DNA of 64,000 nucleotides from Pseudoxanthomonas sp. CF125 (GTDB taxonomy: Bacteria; Pseudomonadota; Gammaproteobacteria; Xanthomonadales; Xanthomonadaceae). The stretch is taken from contig NZ_FNLD01000001.1 in assembly GCF_900104085.1 (NCBI RefSeq), positions 1,061,935 to 1,125,934 on the forward strand, written 5' to 3'. The stretch's first letter is position 1. Each line of letters starts with the position of its first letter. The notes beneath the pieces were generated by a model. The model made no database searches. It had not been told where the DNA came from and saw nothing but the letters and a program-made list of their open reading frames with translations. The position numbers and the translations under genes were made by a program. Shown here piece after piece: positions 45,273-55,249 of this stretch.

Positions 45273-46226
45273 TCACAGGGTTGCGGGATGGGAGGCGTAG
45301 GTCTTTTCGCCGGCGGTGATGGCCAGATCCAGACGGTTCTCGGGCGGCGGCAAAGGACAGGTCGCGAAGGTCGTAAAGGCGCAGGGCGGGCTGTAGGCCC
45401 GGTTGAAATCAAGCACCACCTTGCCCTGGGCATCGGGGCCCGGGGTGTCGATGAAGCGACCCGCCGGATAGCTGCCGTGGCCGCTGGTGCGATCGGCGAA
45501 GACCAGGAAAAGTTGGTTGCCCGGTTCGCCCATCGCTTCGATGCGGTAGGTCTTGCCCTCGCGCACGAACTCCACTGCGCCCGGGTTCGGCGCATCGGTG
45601 GAGGTGCCGATGATGTCGACAATGGGCATGGTCTTGCCTGGCGGATGCGGAACGAACTTACCGACGATTCTCCAACCCGGATCGGCAGGCCAGTAGTCGA
45701 GCCCGGTGAACTGCAGGCGGGTGGGCGCATCGGCGTACTTGATGCGCAGACCGAAGCGTTGGCCGCGCTTGATCACACTCAACAATCCCTTACCGTCGTC
45801 GAAACCGATCTGACTGGGCGCCGGGTCGTGATCGGTTTTCAGCTCGACCCTGCCCTTGCCGGTCATGGGCTCGCCATCCAGGGTCAGCGCAACCCCGCTC
45901 TCCGGCGTGAGATAGATGTGTCCATCGCGCTGTTCCACCATGCCCAGCTTGGGCGGACCTACCGCCAGGCGGATTCCGCTACCGGCGCTGCTACCGACGT
46001 AATGGGCCTTGAGTTCCAGCCAATGCAGTCCCACCAGGCTGGTCCAGCCATCGGGCTTCAGCAGATCCTGTTTGCGCTCATTGCGCCAGATGGCGTTGTC
46101 GGCAAGGAAACTCGGATCGGGGGCGGGGCCGGCTTTGCCTGCCGCGGAATCCCCCTTGCCGCCGCTGCAGGCGGCGAGCGCCAGCAACATCGACCCGACC
46201 AGCGCGTATCGCGCGAACTTCCCCAT
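45273..46226 (-). CDS. DUF1684 lipoprotein
   Basis: 317 residues. Lipobox LAAC (Cys about 20) then a DUF1684 domain: WRNERKQDLLKPDGWTSLVGLHWLELK, the middle DPGWRIVGKFVPHP and the C-terminal GSYPAGRFIDTPGPDAQGKVVLDFNRAYSPPCAFTTFATCPLPPPENRL. The family's function is unknown. It begins 2 bp after the mutL stop and ends 12 bp before the GumN-like gene, so a mutL-DUF1684-GumN transcript is likely. Confidence 0.9.
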   Translation of the reverse strand: MGKFARYALVGSMLLALAACSGGKGDSAAGKAGPAPDPSFLADNAIWRNERKQDLLKPDGWTSLVGLHWLELKAHYVGSSAGSGIRLAVGPPKLGMVEQRDGHIYLTPESGVALTLDGEPMTGKGRVELKTDHDPAPSQIGFDDGKGLLSVIKRGQRFGLRIKYADAPTRLQFTGLDYWPADPGWRIVGKFVPHPPGKTMPIVDIIGTSTDAPNPGAVEFVREGKTYRIEAMGEPGNQLFLVFADRTSGHGSYPAGRFIDTPGPDAQGKVVLDFNRAYSPPCAFTTFATCPLPPPENRLDLAITAGEKTYASHPATL

Positions 46227-46227
46227 G

Positions 46228-48066
46228 TCAGCGTCCCCTCATGAACCAGCGATCTATTTCGGCCAGCGAAAAACGCGCCCAGGTAGGCCTGCCGTGATTG
46301 CACTGGCCCGAGCGTTCGGTGATTTCCATTTCGCGCAGCAGCGCGTTCATTTCCGGAATGGTCAGGCGGCGATTGGCGCGCACCGCGCCGTGGCAAGCCA
46401 TGGTGGAAAGAAGTTCATCGCGCGCGGCAGCTATGCGCCTGGTTTCGCCATGCTCGCGCAGGTCTGTCAGCACGTCGCGCAACAGGCCTTCCGGTTCGGC
46501 TTGCGCCAAAAGCGCGGGCACGCTGCGCACGCTGAGCGATTGCGGACCGCTGCGGGTCACATCGAAACCCAGCGCGGCCAGCGTTTCCGCTTCGCGTTCG
46601 GCGACCTCCGCTTCGCGTTCGGCCACCGCCAGGTTGAACGGCACCAACAGCGGTTGCGAATGCAGGCCGATGCCGTCGTGGGCGCTCTTCAATTTCTCGT
46701 AGCCGATACGCTCGTGCGCGGCATGCATGTCCACGACGATCAGCCCGTCCGCGTTCTCGGCCAGGATATAGATACCGTGCAATTGCGCGATGGCGTAGCC
46801 CAACGGAGGAATGGAGGCATCGCTGCTAGTGGGCAAACGCTGCTCTGGAGACTGCGAGGCGAACACCTGCGGAGAAACCACATCCGGAGAGAACGCCTGC
46901 GAGGCGCCCGATTGAGAGTAGAGCGCCGCATAGGCTGCAGGAGCTTCGCCGACGCTCAGGCCCAGCGGCGACTGTTGCGTTGGCGACCACGGCCGCGGCG
47001 AACCGAACCCAGCCGCAGCGCCCGGATACTGCGCCCTGTCCGCAGCCCCTTGAGTGGCTGCCGCGATCGCACCGGCACGCGTTTCGGCCAGCGCATCCTG
47101 CAAGGTGCGATAGACGAAGTCGTGCACCAGCCGCGTGTCGCGGAAACGGACTTCGTGTTTGGCCGGATGCACGTTGACATCGACGCGCAGCGGGTCGATT
47201 TCCAGAAACAGCACATAGGCCGGTTGGCGGCCGTGGAACAGCACATCCTGGTAAGCCATCTTCACCGCATGGGCGATGTTGCGGTCGCGCACCGCGCGGC
47301 CGTTGACGTAGAGGTATTGCTGGTCGGCGCTGGCGCGCGAGTAACTCGGCAACGCTATCCAGCCATGCAGACGCAGCCCGGCCGCAGCATGCTCGACGCA
47401 CAAGGCCTGACGCGCGAAATCTTCGCCCAGCGTCTCGTTCAAACGCAGCGAGGCGTCGAGCAGGTCGGGCTTGTAGCGGCGCGAAGGACGGCCGTTGTGG
47501 CTGACGCGCAATTCCACATCCGGGCGCGCAAGCGCCAGCGAACGCAACCATTCCTCGATGTGGCTGAGTTCGGTACGCTCGGCACGCAGGAACTTGCGCC
47601 GCGCCGGCACGTTGTAGAACAGTTCGCGCACTTCCACCGTGGTGCCGGGCGCCTGCGCTTTGGGGGTTATCTCGCCCAGCTTGCCGCCTTCGACCCGCAG
47701 CGTCGAGCCATGCTCGTCGCCGGCACGGCGCGAAGACAACGAGAAACGGCTGACCGAGGCGATCGAGGGCAAGGCCTCGCCACGGAAGCCGAGCGTGGCC
47801 ACCGCTTCCAGATCGTCCAATGAGGCGATCTTGCTGGTGGCATGGCGGGCGACCGCCAGCGGCAATTCCTCCGGGGCTATGCCGCCGCCGTCGTCGCGAA
47901 TGCGGATAAGGCGAATGCCGCCTTCCTCAAGGTCTATGTCGATGCGCAGCGCGCCCGCATCCAGCGCGTTCTCGACCAGTTCCTTGACCACGGACGCAGG
48001 ACGTTCGACCACCTCGCCTGCGGCGATCTGGTTGATGAGGGTGTCGGGGAGTTGGCGGATCTGCAC
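46228..48066 (-). CDS. mutL: DNA mismatch repair protein MutL
   Basis: 612 residues. The GHKL ATPase domain shows [27 protein letters not shown] and [10 protein letters not shown]. The C-terminal dimerisation domain includes [12 protein letters not shown] (about 440-455), which fits the endonuclease pattern DQHA-x2-E-x4-E with Gln replaced by Met, as I recall for Pseudomonas MutL. The motif implies a nicking MutL, unlike E. coli. The amidase gene lies upstream on the same strand, the common amiB-mutL pairing. Confidence 0.97.
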   Translation of the reverse strand: MQIRQLPDTLINQIAAGEVVERPASVVKELVENALDAGALRIDIDLEEGGIRLIRIRDDGGGIAPEELPLAVARHATSKIASLDDLEAVATLGFRGEALPSIASVSRFSLSSRRAGDEHGSTLRVEGGKLGEITPKAQAPGTTVEVRELFYNVPARRKFLRAERTELSHIEEWLRSLALARPDVELRVSHNGRPSRRYKPDLLDASLRLNETLGEDFARQALCVEHAAAGLRLHGWIALPSYSRASADQQYLYVNGRAVRDRNIAHAVKMAYQDVLFHGRQPAYVLFLEIDPLRVDVNVHPAKHEVRFRDTRLVHDFVYRTLQDALAETRAGAIAAATQGAADRAQYPGAAAGFGSPRPWSPTQQSPLGLSVGEAPAAYAALYSQSGASQAFSPDVVSPQVFASQSPEQRLPTSSDASIPPLGYAIAQLHGIYILAENADGLIVVDMHAAHERIGYEKLKSAHDGIGLHSQPLLVPFNLAVAEREAEVAEREAETLAALGFDVTRSGPQSLSVRSVPALLAQAEPEGLLRDVLTDLREHGETRRIAAARDELLSTMACHGAVRANRRLTIPEMNALLREMEITERSGQCNHGRPTWARFSLAEIDRWFMRGR

Positions 48067-48131
48067 GGTCGGATGGCGGCGCGCGGGCGCCGTCGGGAGA
48101 ACAGACGTGATGATAGCCGAAGGGCTGGAGC

Positions 48132-49730
48132 TTACGGCGCGCCCGCGCTGCCGACGCTCGCGGTGGTGCGGGCTGCCGCGTCGGCGGCGGCGGCGCGCGC
48201 AGCGAACAGCGTGCCCGGCGGCGGCTGGCGGGTGAAATAGGTCTGCACGCCGTCCAGCACCGCACCCGCCACCTTGCGCTGGTAGGCCGGATCGGTCAGG
48301 CGCCGCTCTTCGTCCGCGTTGGAGATGAAGGCGGTCTCCACCAGCATGGCCGGCATGTCGGAAGTGCGCAGCACGGCGAAGTTGGCGCGTTCGATGTTCG
48401 GCTTGTGGTTGTTGCCCACGCGCTTGAGGCCGTCCAGCACGTGACCGGCGGCGTCCTCGGACGCTTTCATGTGCCCGCTCTGGGCCAGGTCCAGCAGGAC
48501 CGAGGACAGGGTGTTGTCCACCTGCTGCAGACGCACGCCGCCGACCAGGTCGGAGGAGTTTTCCTTGTCCGCCAACCAGCGCGCCCGCTGCGAGGAAGCG
48601 CCCTTGAGCGAAAGCACGTACACCGACGAACCGCGCGCGCTGCGGTTTTCGGCGGCGTCGGCGTGAATGGAGACGAACATGTCCGCCTTGTTGGCGCGCG
48701 CCTTCTGCGCACGCTGGGGCAGTGGAATGAAATAGTCGCCGTCGCGGACCAGATAGGCCTTCATGCCCGGGGTGGCGTTGATCTGCCGCGCCAGTTCGCG
48801 CGCCATCGCCAGGGTGACGTCTTTTTCACGCTTGCCGGTGGGGCCTTGCGCGCCCGGGTCCTGACCGCCGTGCCCGGCGTCGATGGCGATCACCAGCGGA
48901 CGCATGCCGGCGCGCATCGGTACCTGCGGCACGGGCTTGTAGGCGGGCCCGGTGTTGGCAGAAGCGGTTTCGGTCGGCGTGGAGGCCGCAGCAGTGGTGG
49001 GTGCGGGCACGCCGGTCGCGATGGTGTATTGGACAGGCGCCGCTTGCGTTGACGTCGGCGCCGGCCCGGTACGAGGCTCGCTCGTGCCAGCGGGAACCAC
49101 CGCCTGCGTACTCTGCCCATTGAGAATGGCTTGCGGGGAGAGCTGCGGCGAAACCGTCGGCGGTTTGGCCACGGCCTGTTGCACGGCGGCGGAAGTCAAA
49201 GCCGCGGTCGCTTGTGCCGCTGCTTGGGTGCTGGTTTGTTGCGCGGGGGTTTGCGGCGTGCCGGCTTGTTGCGCAGCAGGCGAAGAATCGGCCGCCGTCG
49301 CTTTCGCCACCGTCGCTACGGACGCAGGACCGTCGCCGGGCCATTCCAGCACCAGCCGCGCGCCGCTGCTGGTGGGCTCCAGACGCGGCTTCATGGCCAC
49401 GACCGAAGACGAAAGATCGAACACGATGCGCAAGGTATCCGGCGTCGGCTGGCCCGTGCGAACCGACTTGACGATGCCGGCACCGGCCGGAAGCCTCAGG
49501 CCGCGCATAGCGGTGGAGGCAGGCAAGTCGACGACCAGTCGATCCGGACCGGCCAGGGACAGGGTTTTGTACTCGCCCTTGCCTTCCAGCTGGATCTCGG
49601 CGCGGGTGCCGGTGGCGCCCGTATCGACGCTGACACTGCGGACTTCGCCGGCCAAAACGGGGCACGCGATGCCCAAGGCGAGCGCAATGCCCACCGTGGT
49701 GTTGCCGAAACGGGTGATCCCCTTATGCAT
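48132..49730 (-). CDS. N-acetylmuramoyl-L-alanine amidase (AmiB/AmiC type)
   Basis: 532 residues. Signal peptide (ends CPVLA), an AMIN domain (about 28-130; [19 protein letters not shown]), a long Ala/Pro/Thr/Gln-rich linker (about 135-270) and an Amidase_3 catalytic domain from about 275 ([19 protein letters not shown] with a zinc His, SIHADA with another, and the Glu in [13 protein letters not shown]). It cleaves peptidoglycan stem peptides at division. It lies between tsaE and mutL, the conserved tsaE-ami-mutL order. Confidence 0.94.
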   Translation of the reverse strand: MHKGITRFGNTTVGIALALGIACPVLAGEVRSVSVDTGATGTRAEIQLEGKGEYKTLSLAGPDRLVVDLPASTAMRGLRLPAGAGIVKSVRTGQPTPDTLRIVFDLSSSVVAMKPRLEPTSSGARLVLEWPGDGPASVATVAKATAADSSPAAQQAGTPQTPAQQTSTQAAAQATAALTSAAVQQAVAKPPTVSPQLSPQAILNGQSTQAVVPAGTSEPRTGPAPTSTQAAPVQYTIATGVPAPTTAAASTPTETASANTGPAYKPVPQVPMRAGMRPLVIAIDAGHGGQDPGAQGPTGKREKDVTLAMARELARQINATPGMKAYLVRDGDYFIPLPQRAQKARANKADMFVSIHADAAENRSARGSSVYVLSLKGASSQRARWLADKENSSDLVGGVRLQQVDNTLSSVLLDLAQSGHMKASEDAAGHVLDGLKRVGNNHKPNIERANFAVLRTSDMPAMLVETAFISNADEERRLTDPAYQRKVAGAVLDGVQTYFTRQPPPGTLFAARAAAADAAARTTASVGSAGAP

Positions 49731-49766
49731 GCGGCGGATTCAAGCACCATCCGCCAAGGAATGCAA

Positions 49767-50288
49767 CTACTTTTCCCTTAATAATCCGTAACCTGCCGGA
49801 ACTTCCTGTTGTGGCCGGGAAGATAGCGCTGCAACTTCGGCCGAAGCGGCCAGAAGCGCCAGCCAGCGTTCGCCTGCTGCCGTGCCGGCCAGTAGCCGGG
49901 CCTCCCGACCAAGTCCCTGAGTGGCCAGCTCCACACGCAGATCGGCTTTGGGTAGCGCAGCGCCTGCGCGCTCCGGCCATTCCACCAACCAGAGAGTAGC
50001 GACCGCGTCGTCCAGGCCCAGGAAGTCCAGCTCTCCCGCATCGCCGATGCGGTAAAGATCCAGGTGCCAGGCTTCGCCTTCGGGAATGGGATACCGCTCC
50101 ACCAAGGTATAGGTGGGGCTACGGATCGCGCCTTCGACGCCCAGCGCCCGCAGCAGTGCGCGCGCAAGCGTCGACTTGCCAGCGCCCAGATCGCCTTGCA
50201 GATGCACGACCGCATGCGCCGGGCGCGTGGACGCCAGCGCGCGGCCCAATGCCTCGGTCGCTTCGCTTGCGGGAAGGAGCAGATGCAT
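49767..50288 (-). CDS. tsaE: tRNA threonylcarbamoyladenosine biosynthesis ATPase TsaE
   Basis: 173 residues, with a P-loop at LQGDLGAGKSTLARALLRALG (about 30-50), followed by IRSPTYTLVERYP and WHLDLYRIGDAGELDFLGLD, all characteristic. TsaE drives turnover of the TsaBD complex making t6A37 in ANN-decoding tRNAs. It shares one base with the NAD(P)HX repair gene stop (TGATG arrangement), so the two are coupled. Confidence 0.95.
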   Translation of the reverse strand: MHLLLPASEATEALGRALASTRPAHAVVHLQGDLGAGKSTLARALLRALGVEGAIRSPTYTLVERYPIPEGEAWHLDLYRIGDAGELDFLGLDDAVATLWLVEWPERAGAALPKADLRVELATQGLGREARLLAGTAAGERWLALLAASAEVAALSSRPQQEVPAGYGLLREK

Positions 50289-51772
50289 CAGTCGATTGCC
50301 TCCGGATTGGCGAGACGTCGCAAATGAGGGAAAAGATCCGAAGGCAAAAGCCCGCGCTCGCCCTCTTCCGCAGCGGCGTCGCCCGCAAGCGAATGCAGTA
50401 GCGCGCCCGCGCTGGCCGCATCGAAAGCAGACAGGCCGCTCGCCCGCAAAGCCACGATCACTCCGGTCAGCACATCGCCCATGCCGCCGACCGCCATGCC
50501 TGGGTTGCCGGCACCCAGCACGCGCGGCGTCTGCCCGGGCGCAGTAATGATCGTGCCCGCGCCCTTGAGCACGGCGACCGTTTGGTAACGCTCAGCAATG
50601 GCTTGCGCGGCGGCGAATCGATCGCGCTGCACCTCGGCCGTTTCGATGCCGAGCAGGCGCGCCGCTTCGCCCGGATGCGGAGTCAGGATGGCATCGGCAA
50701 GCGCGTGAGGTTCGGCGGCGATCAGGTTCAGCGCATCGGCATCCAGCACCAGCGGCTTGCCGGCCGCCAGCGCCAGCTTGAGCATCGCGCGACCCCAATC
50801 ATCCTTGCCAAGGCCGGGGCCGATAGCTATCGCACCGACGCCTGAAAACAGCGGTTTCAGCTCGTCTCCCGACTCCACGCCGCGGACCATCGCTTCCGGA
50901 CGCCGCGCCAGCATCGCCGGCACGTGCGACTCGCGAGTCGCCACGCTCAACAGACCCGCGCCGCTGCGCAGGGCCGCCTCGGCGCACAACAGGATCGCGC
51001 CGCCATGCCCATGGTCGCCGCCGATGCACAGCGCCCTGCCCGACTCGCCCTTGTGCGTGTTGCGGCGACGCGGCAGCAACCAGTACGACAGCGCTTCGGG
51101 GGTCAGCAGCGACGCGCTGGATTCGACGGTGGAAAAAGTCTCGCCCGGAACCTCCAATCCCTCCAATGCGAGCTCGCCCGTGTGTTCAAGCGCTTCGCCC
51201 GTCCACAAACCCGCGTGCCGCGCGATGAACTGCAAGGTGCGCGAAGCAACGACGGCCTTGCCGGGCGCCGACCCCTTGTCGGCGTCCAATCCGCTGGGCA
51301 CATCCAGCGCCAGCACCGGTGCTGGTTGCCCGTTGATGGCGTCGATCAGTGCGGTGGCGAACGCATCGGGCGGACGCGACAGGCCGATGCCGAACAACGC
51401 ATCCACCACCACATCGCCTTGCGGTACGGCATCGGGAAAAATCGCGATCTCTCCGCCGGCCGCCACATAGTCGGTGCAGGCGCGCTGGGACAACGCCGTA
51501 CCGGGGACGTGTTCGGCCAGATGCAGCACTTTCACGGCGCGGCCAGAACGGTGTGCCAGACGTGCCAGCACATAGCCATCGCCGCCATTGTTGCCGGGCC
51601 CGCAGACTACGGTGACGCGCTGCGCAGCGGGCCAGTGCTGCAGCAGATGCTGCCAGGCGGCCTGTCCCGCCCGCTGCATCAGCACATAACCGTCGCCTCC
51701 CAGCAACGCCGTCGCGCGGGCATCGAGCAAGCGGGCGGCGTGGGTGTCGAACAGGGGCAGCAATCCGTACAT
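50288..51772 (-). CDS. nnr: bifunctional NAD(P)HX epimerase / ADP-dependent dehydratase
   Basis: 494 residues from the ATG at 51772. The N-terminal epimerase (YjeF_N, about 1-215) has VVCGPGNNGGDGYVLARLA and LDVPSGLDAD. The C-terminal dehydratase (about 225-494) has CIGGDHGHGGAILLCAEAALRSGAGL, LDADALNLIA, LTPHPGEAARLL and GNPGMAVGGMGDVLTG. It repairs hydrated NADH/NADPH. A longer minus-strand frame runs upstream through queG but is antisense to it. It is divergent from queG (23-bp gap). Confidence 0.95.
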   Translation of the reverse strand: MYGLLPLFDTHAARLLDARATALLGGDGYVLMQRAGQAAWQHLLQHWPAAQRVTVVCGPGNNGGDGYVLARLAHRSGRAVKVLHLAEHVPGTALSQRACTDYVAAGGEIAIFPDAVPQGDVVVDALFGIGLSRPPDAFATALIDAINGQPAPVLALDVPSGLDADKGSAPGKAVVASRTLQFIARHAGLWTGEALEHTGELALEGLEVPGETFSTVESSASLLTPEALSYWLLPRRRNTHKGESGRALCIGGDHGHGGAILLCAEAALRSGAGLLSVATRESHVPAMLARRPEAMVRGVESGDELKPLFSGVGAIAIGPGLGKDDWGRAMLKLALAAGKPLVLDADALNLIAAEPHALADAILTPHPGEAARLLGIETAEVQRDRFAAAQAIAERYQTVAVLKGAGTIITAPGQTPRVLGAGNPGMAVGGMGDVLTGVIVALRASGLSAFDAASAGALLHSLAGDAAAEEGERGLLPSDLFPHLRRLANPEAID

Positions 51773-51795
51773 GGCGTGGATTCTATACTTGACCC

Positions 51796-52863
51796 ATGCC
51801 TTTGCCCTTCGCCGCCGTACCGGATCCAGCCGCACTCGCCCGACGAGTGCGTGTGTTGTCGCGCGAACTCGGCTTCCAGCGTTGCGGGATCGCCGGCATC
51901 GAGCTTGGCGAGGACGAAACCCATCTGCGCGACTGGCTGGCCAAGGGCCTGTACGGCTCGATGGACTGGATGGCGCGCCATGGCGACAAGCGCGCACGGC
52001 CGGACGAACTGATTCCGGGCACCTTGCGGGTGATCTCGGTCGGCCTGGACTACGGCCGCAACGACGGCGAGGAAGCCTGGACCACGCTGGAAAACGGCGA
52101 GCGCGCCTACGTAGCCCGATACGCGTTGGGCCGCGATTACCACAAGCTGATGCGGCAGCGTCTGCAGAAGCTGGCGGAACGGATACAGCAGGAAGTCGGG
52201 CCGTTCGGCCATCGCGTGTTCGTGGATTCGGCGCCGGTGCTGGAGCGTGCTTTGGCAAGAAATGCAGGCCTGGGCTGGATCGGCAAGCACACCTGCCTGA
52301 TCGACAAGGACGGCGGCTCGTGGTTTTTCCTGGGCGAGATCTACGTCGACCTGCCGCTACCGGTCGATGCACCCGCCAGCGCGCATTGCGGCACCTGCAC
52401 GCGCTGCATCGACATCTGCCCCACCCAGGCCATCGTGGCGCCTTACCGGCTGGATGCGCGTCGCTGCATTTCCTACCTGACCATCGAGCACGAAGGCTCG
52501 ATTCCCGAGGAGCTTCGCCCCGCGATCGGCAACCGCATTTTCGGCTGCGACGACTGCCAGCTGGTATGCCCATGGAACAAATTCGCCAAGCGCACGGACG
52601 AGCCGGATTTCCGCGCGCGGAACGATCTCGATACGGCGACCCTGCCGCAGCTTTTCGCGTGGTCGGAAGCCGAGTTCCTCAGCCGCACCGAAGGCTCGGC
52701 GATCCGTCGCAGCGGCTACGAACGCTGGCTGCGCAATATCGCGGTGGGATTGGGGAATGCGCCGGCTACGCCGGCGGTGACGGCGGCGCTTGCTTCACGC
52801 CGGGACCATGATTCCGAGGTGGTACGGGAGCATGTGGGGTGGGCTTTGGCGCGGCATGGGTGA
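51796..52863 (+). CDS. queG: epoxyqueuosine reductase
   Basis: 355 residues. The cobalamin-binding region includes YARYALGRDYHK-like VARYALGRDYHKLMRQRL and DSAPVLERALARNAGLGWIGKHT. Two [4Fe-4S] motifs follow: CGTCTRCIDICPTQAI and CDDCQLVCPWNKF. A HEAT-like helical tail closes the protein. It reduces epoxyqueuosine to queuosine in tRNA using B12. It is divergent from the nnr-tsaE unit, a common neighbourhood for queG. Confidence 0.97.
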   Translation: MPLPFAAVPDPAALARRVRVLSRELGFQRCGIAGIELGEDETHLRDWLAKGLYGSMDWMARHGDKRARPDELIPGTLRVISVGLDYGRNDGEEAWTTLENGERAYVARYALGRDYHKLMRQRLQKLAERIQQEVGPFGHRVFVDSAPVLERALARNAGLGWIGKHTCLIDKDGGSWFFLGEIYVDLPLPVDAPASAHCGTCTRCIDICPTQAIVAPYRLDARRCISYLTIEHEGSIPEELRPAIGNRIFGCDDCQLVCPWNKFAKRTDEPDFRARNDLDTATLPQLFAWSEAEFLSRTEGSAIRRSGYERWLRNIAVGLGNAPATPAVTAALASRRDHDSEVVREHVGWALARHG

Positions 52864-52896
52864 CGGACTTACAGAAACCAGGAAAAACCACGAAGC

Positions 52897-53034
52897 CGTC
52901 ATCCCAGCGAAAGCTGGAAGCGCTTTTCAACAGCCGAATGGCTGGTCATCCATCTTGATTTTCGCGGGGTGTATCAGACGCAAACAGAAGCAGAATCAAG
53001 ATCAAAATGGATCCCAGCTTTCGCTGGGGTGACG
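52897..53034. repeat. palindromic repeat, GTCATCCCAGCGAAAGC type
   Basis: CGTCATCCCAGCGAAAGCTGG at the left and CCAGCTTTCGCTGGGGTGACG at the right, with a second complementary pair inside (CATCTTGATTTT and ATCAAGATCAAAATGG). About 95 bp lie between the outer arms. It separates the convergent queG and pgi genes. Confidence 0.88.
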
Positions 53035-53069
53035 ACTGGTTTTTTTTGGGCTGATGACGGCTGGTTTTT

Positions 53070-54587
53070 TTAGGCCCGCGCCTTCAGCTCCGCCAACAGC
53101 ACCTTGGTCACCGGATCGCTAGCCTCCGCCTCGCCGCGCAACGCCGGCAACAACCCATTGGCCAACTGCTTGCCCAGCTCCACGCCGAACTGATCGAAGG
53201 CGTTGATGCCCCACAACACCGACTGCGCGTAAACGCTGTGTTCGTACATGGCGATCAGTCCGCCCAGCGATTGCGGCGTCAGCGCGTCCAGCAGCATCAG
53301 CGTGCTGGGACGGCCGCCGGCGTAGGCGCGATGCGGATCGTCGCTGGACTGGCCGTTGGCCAGCGCTTCGGCCTGGGCGAAAAGATTGGACATCAACGCC
53401 AGATGATTCTCCGCATACGGATCGTCGTTGCGGAGGGTGCCGACGAAATCCAGCGGCACGATTTGCGTGCCCTGATGCAACGCCTGGAAGAAACTGTGCT
53501 GCACATCGGTGCCCGCACCGCCCCACCATACCGGCACCGTGTCGACTTCCACCGCGCCGCCGTCCAGCTTCACCGACTTGCCCAAGCTTTCCATCACCAG
53601 TTGCTGCAGGTAGGCGGGCAGCAAGGCCAGGCGCTGGTCGTAGGTCATCACGCCATGCGCCGCATGGCCCAGAACATTCCGGTTCCAAACGGCCGTCAAC
53701 GCATGGCGAACCGAGATGTTGGCTTCCAGCGGCGAATTCAGCACATGCGCGTCGAACTCCGACGCTCCCTCCAGCAGTTCTTCGAAACGGTCGAAACCGA
53801 TCGCCAGCGCGATCGGCAGGCCGACCGCCGACCACAGCGAATAACGCCCGCCCACCCAATCCCACATCGGCAGCACGCGTTCGGCCGCGATATCGAATGC
53901 GGCCGCAGCACGCTCGGGGTTTGCGCTGACCGCATACAGGGGTTCGCTGCCGCCCAGCCAGTCGCGCAGGATGCCGCCGTTGAGCAGCGTTTCCTGCGTA
54001 CCGAAGGTCTTGGAGATCAGGATGGCGGCGGTGCGCGCCGGATCCAGCGGCGCCAGCGTGCGTTGCGCAGCAGCGCCGTCCACATTGGAAAGGAAATGCA
54101 CGCGGAAACGGCCGCCCGCCGGCGCGCGCAGCGCATCGGCCACCAATCGCGGCCCCAGGTCGGAACCGCCGATGCCGACGCTGACGATATCGGTGATGCC
54201 GCTGGCTTCCAGCTCCGCGACCACCGCGCCCATGCGCTGGCGGGTCGCACTGGCGGTCGCGAAGGCTTCGCGCGCTATCGCCGCGCCCGAATGGTTGCCG
54301 CGCAGAGCCGTATGCAGCGCAGCGCGGCCTTCGGTGACGTTGACTTTCTCCCCGTCGAACAAGCGCCGGAACGCACCGGCCATGTCGCGCGATTGCGCCA
54401 GACCCAGCAGCGCGGCCAATGCATCGCGGTCGTAGGACTGCCGCGCGAAATTGAAGTACAGCGATCCCTGGCGCAGGGCGAAATCGCGCGCGCGCGCCGG
54501 ATCCTTCGCCAACAACGACGGTGGCTTCTCGCCCCGCAGGCGGGAAGCGTGGGATTGCAGCGTGTCGAAGCCCGGCTTCATGCTCAT
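53070..54587 (-). CDS. pgi: glucose-6-phosphate isomerase
   Basis: 505 residues from the ATG at 54587, shorter than E. coli Pgi (549) as in other xanthomonads. PGI signatures [19 protein letters not shown] and [14 protein letters not shown], the sugar-phosphate loop [11 protein letters not shown] and the catalytic region [16 protein letters not shown] are present. It links glucose-6-phosphate and fructose-6-phosphate. The ATG overlaps the panD stop by 4 bp (ATGA). Confidence 0.97.
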   Translation of the reverse strand: MSMKPGFDTLQSHASRLRGEKPPSLLAKDPARARDFALRQGSLYFNFARQSYDRDALAALLGLAQSRDMAGAFRRLFDGEKVNVTEGRAALHTALRGNHSGAAIAREAFATASATRQRMGAVVAELEASGITDIVSVGIGGSDLGPRLVADALRAPAGGRFRVHFLSNVDGAAAQRTLAPLDPARTAAILISKTFGTQETLLNGGILRDWLGGSEPLYAVSANPERAAAAFDIAAERVLPMWDWVGGRYSLWSAVGLPIALAIGFDRFEELLEGASEFDAHVLNSPLEANISVRHALTAVWNRNVLGHAAHGVMTYDQRLALLPAYLQQLVMESLGKSVKLDGGAVEVDTVPVWWGGAGTDVQHSFFQALHQGTQIVPLDFVGTLRNDDPYAENHLALMSNLFAQAEALANGQSSDDPHRAYAGGRPSTLMLLDALTPQSLGGLIAMYEHSVYAQSVLWGINAFDQFGVELGKQLANGLLPALRGEAEASDPVTKVLLAELKARA

Positions 54588-54964
54588 GCCGCCTGCTTGG
54601 GAATGGAATGGTTGGTGTGGGTCACGCGGTTGTCGGCATCGACATAGACCAGGTTCGGTTTGAACACAGACGCTTCCTGTTCGCTCATGGAGGCGAAAGC
54701 GGCGATGATCACCAGATCGCCGACCTGCACATGCCGCGCGGCGCCGCCGTTCAAGGAGATGATGCCGCTGCCCTCGTCGGCGCGCAGCGCATAGGTGCTG
54801 AAGCGGCTGCCGTTGGTCACGTCCCAGACATGCACCTGCTCGAACTCGCGAATGCCGCTGGCTTCCAGCAACAATGCGTCGATGGCGACGGAGCCTTCGT
54901 AGTTGAGCTCGGAATGGGTGACGGTGGCGCGGTGGATCTTGGCTTTCAGGAGGCTGAGCTGCAT
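54584..54964 (-). CDS. panD: aspartate 1-decarboxylase proenzyme
   Basis: 126 residues from the ATG at 54964 ([20 protein letters not shown]). Self-cleavage at Gly24-Ser25 in NYEGSVAID yields the pyruvoyl enzyme; the catalytic region [23 protein letters not shown] is intact. It makes beta-alanine for pantothenate. It is upstream of pgi (overlap) and downstream of panC with a large palindromic repeat in the 285-bp gap. Confidence 0.97.
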   Translation of the reverse strand: MQLSLLKAKIHRATVTHSELNYEGSVAIDALLLEASGIREFEQVHVWDVTNGSRFSTYALRADEGSGIISLNGGAARHVQVGDLVIIAAFASMSEQEASVFKPNLVYVDADNRVTHTNHSIPKQAA

Positions 54965-55017
54965 GGCTGCGCAAACTTTTCGAGGGGGAATGGAGTTTAG
55001 CAATTGGCTGCTTAAAA

Positions 55018-55248
55018 GCCCCTCTCCCATCGGGAGAGGGGTTGGGGTGAGGGTATGGCGGAGAAACGGAGCACAGATCACGGCAATCTGGCCACATCCG
55101 CAAAGCCGCTTATTGCCATGCCCCTACAAAGCGGCGGGTCGTCGCTTCGCCATACCCTCACACCCCAAGAGTGCTTGCTGCGCGGCGTTCGCCCTCCGGG
55201 CACCCCGCATCAAGTACGGGGCAGGCTCTTCTCCCGAGGGGAGAAGGA
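55018..55248. repeat. TCTCCC-type composite palindromic repeat, copy 3
   Basis: Left hairpin GCCCCTCTCCCATCGGGAGA followed by GGGGTTGGGGTGAGGGTATG, inner complementary CATACCCTCACACC, then GCATCAAGTACGGGGCAGGC and a CTTCTCCCGAGGGGAGAAGG hairpin at the right. Larger than the other copies (231 bp) because of extra inner sequence. It fills the panC-panD gap; nothing else is seen there. Confidence 0.8.
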
Positions 55249-55249
55249 A

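Noticed and set aside
50288..52573. 761-codon extension of the NAD(P)HX repair gene
   Set aside because: The upstream 267 codons are Arg/Pro/Ser-rich and antisense to queG; the conserved protein begins at 51772.
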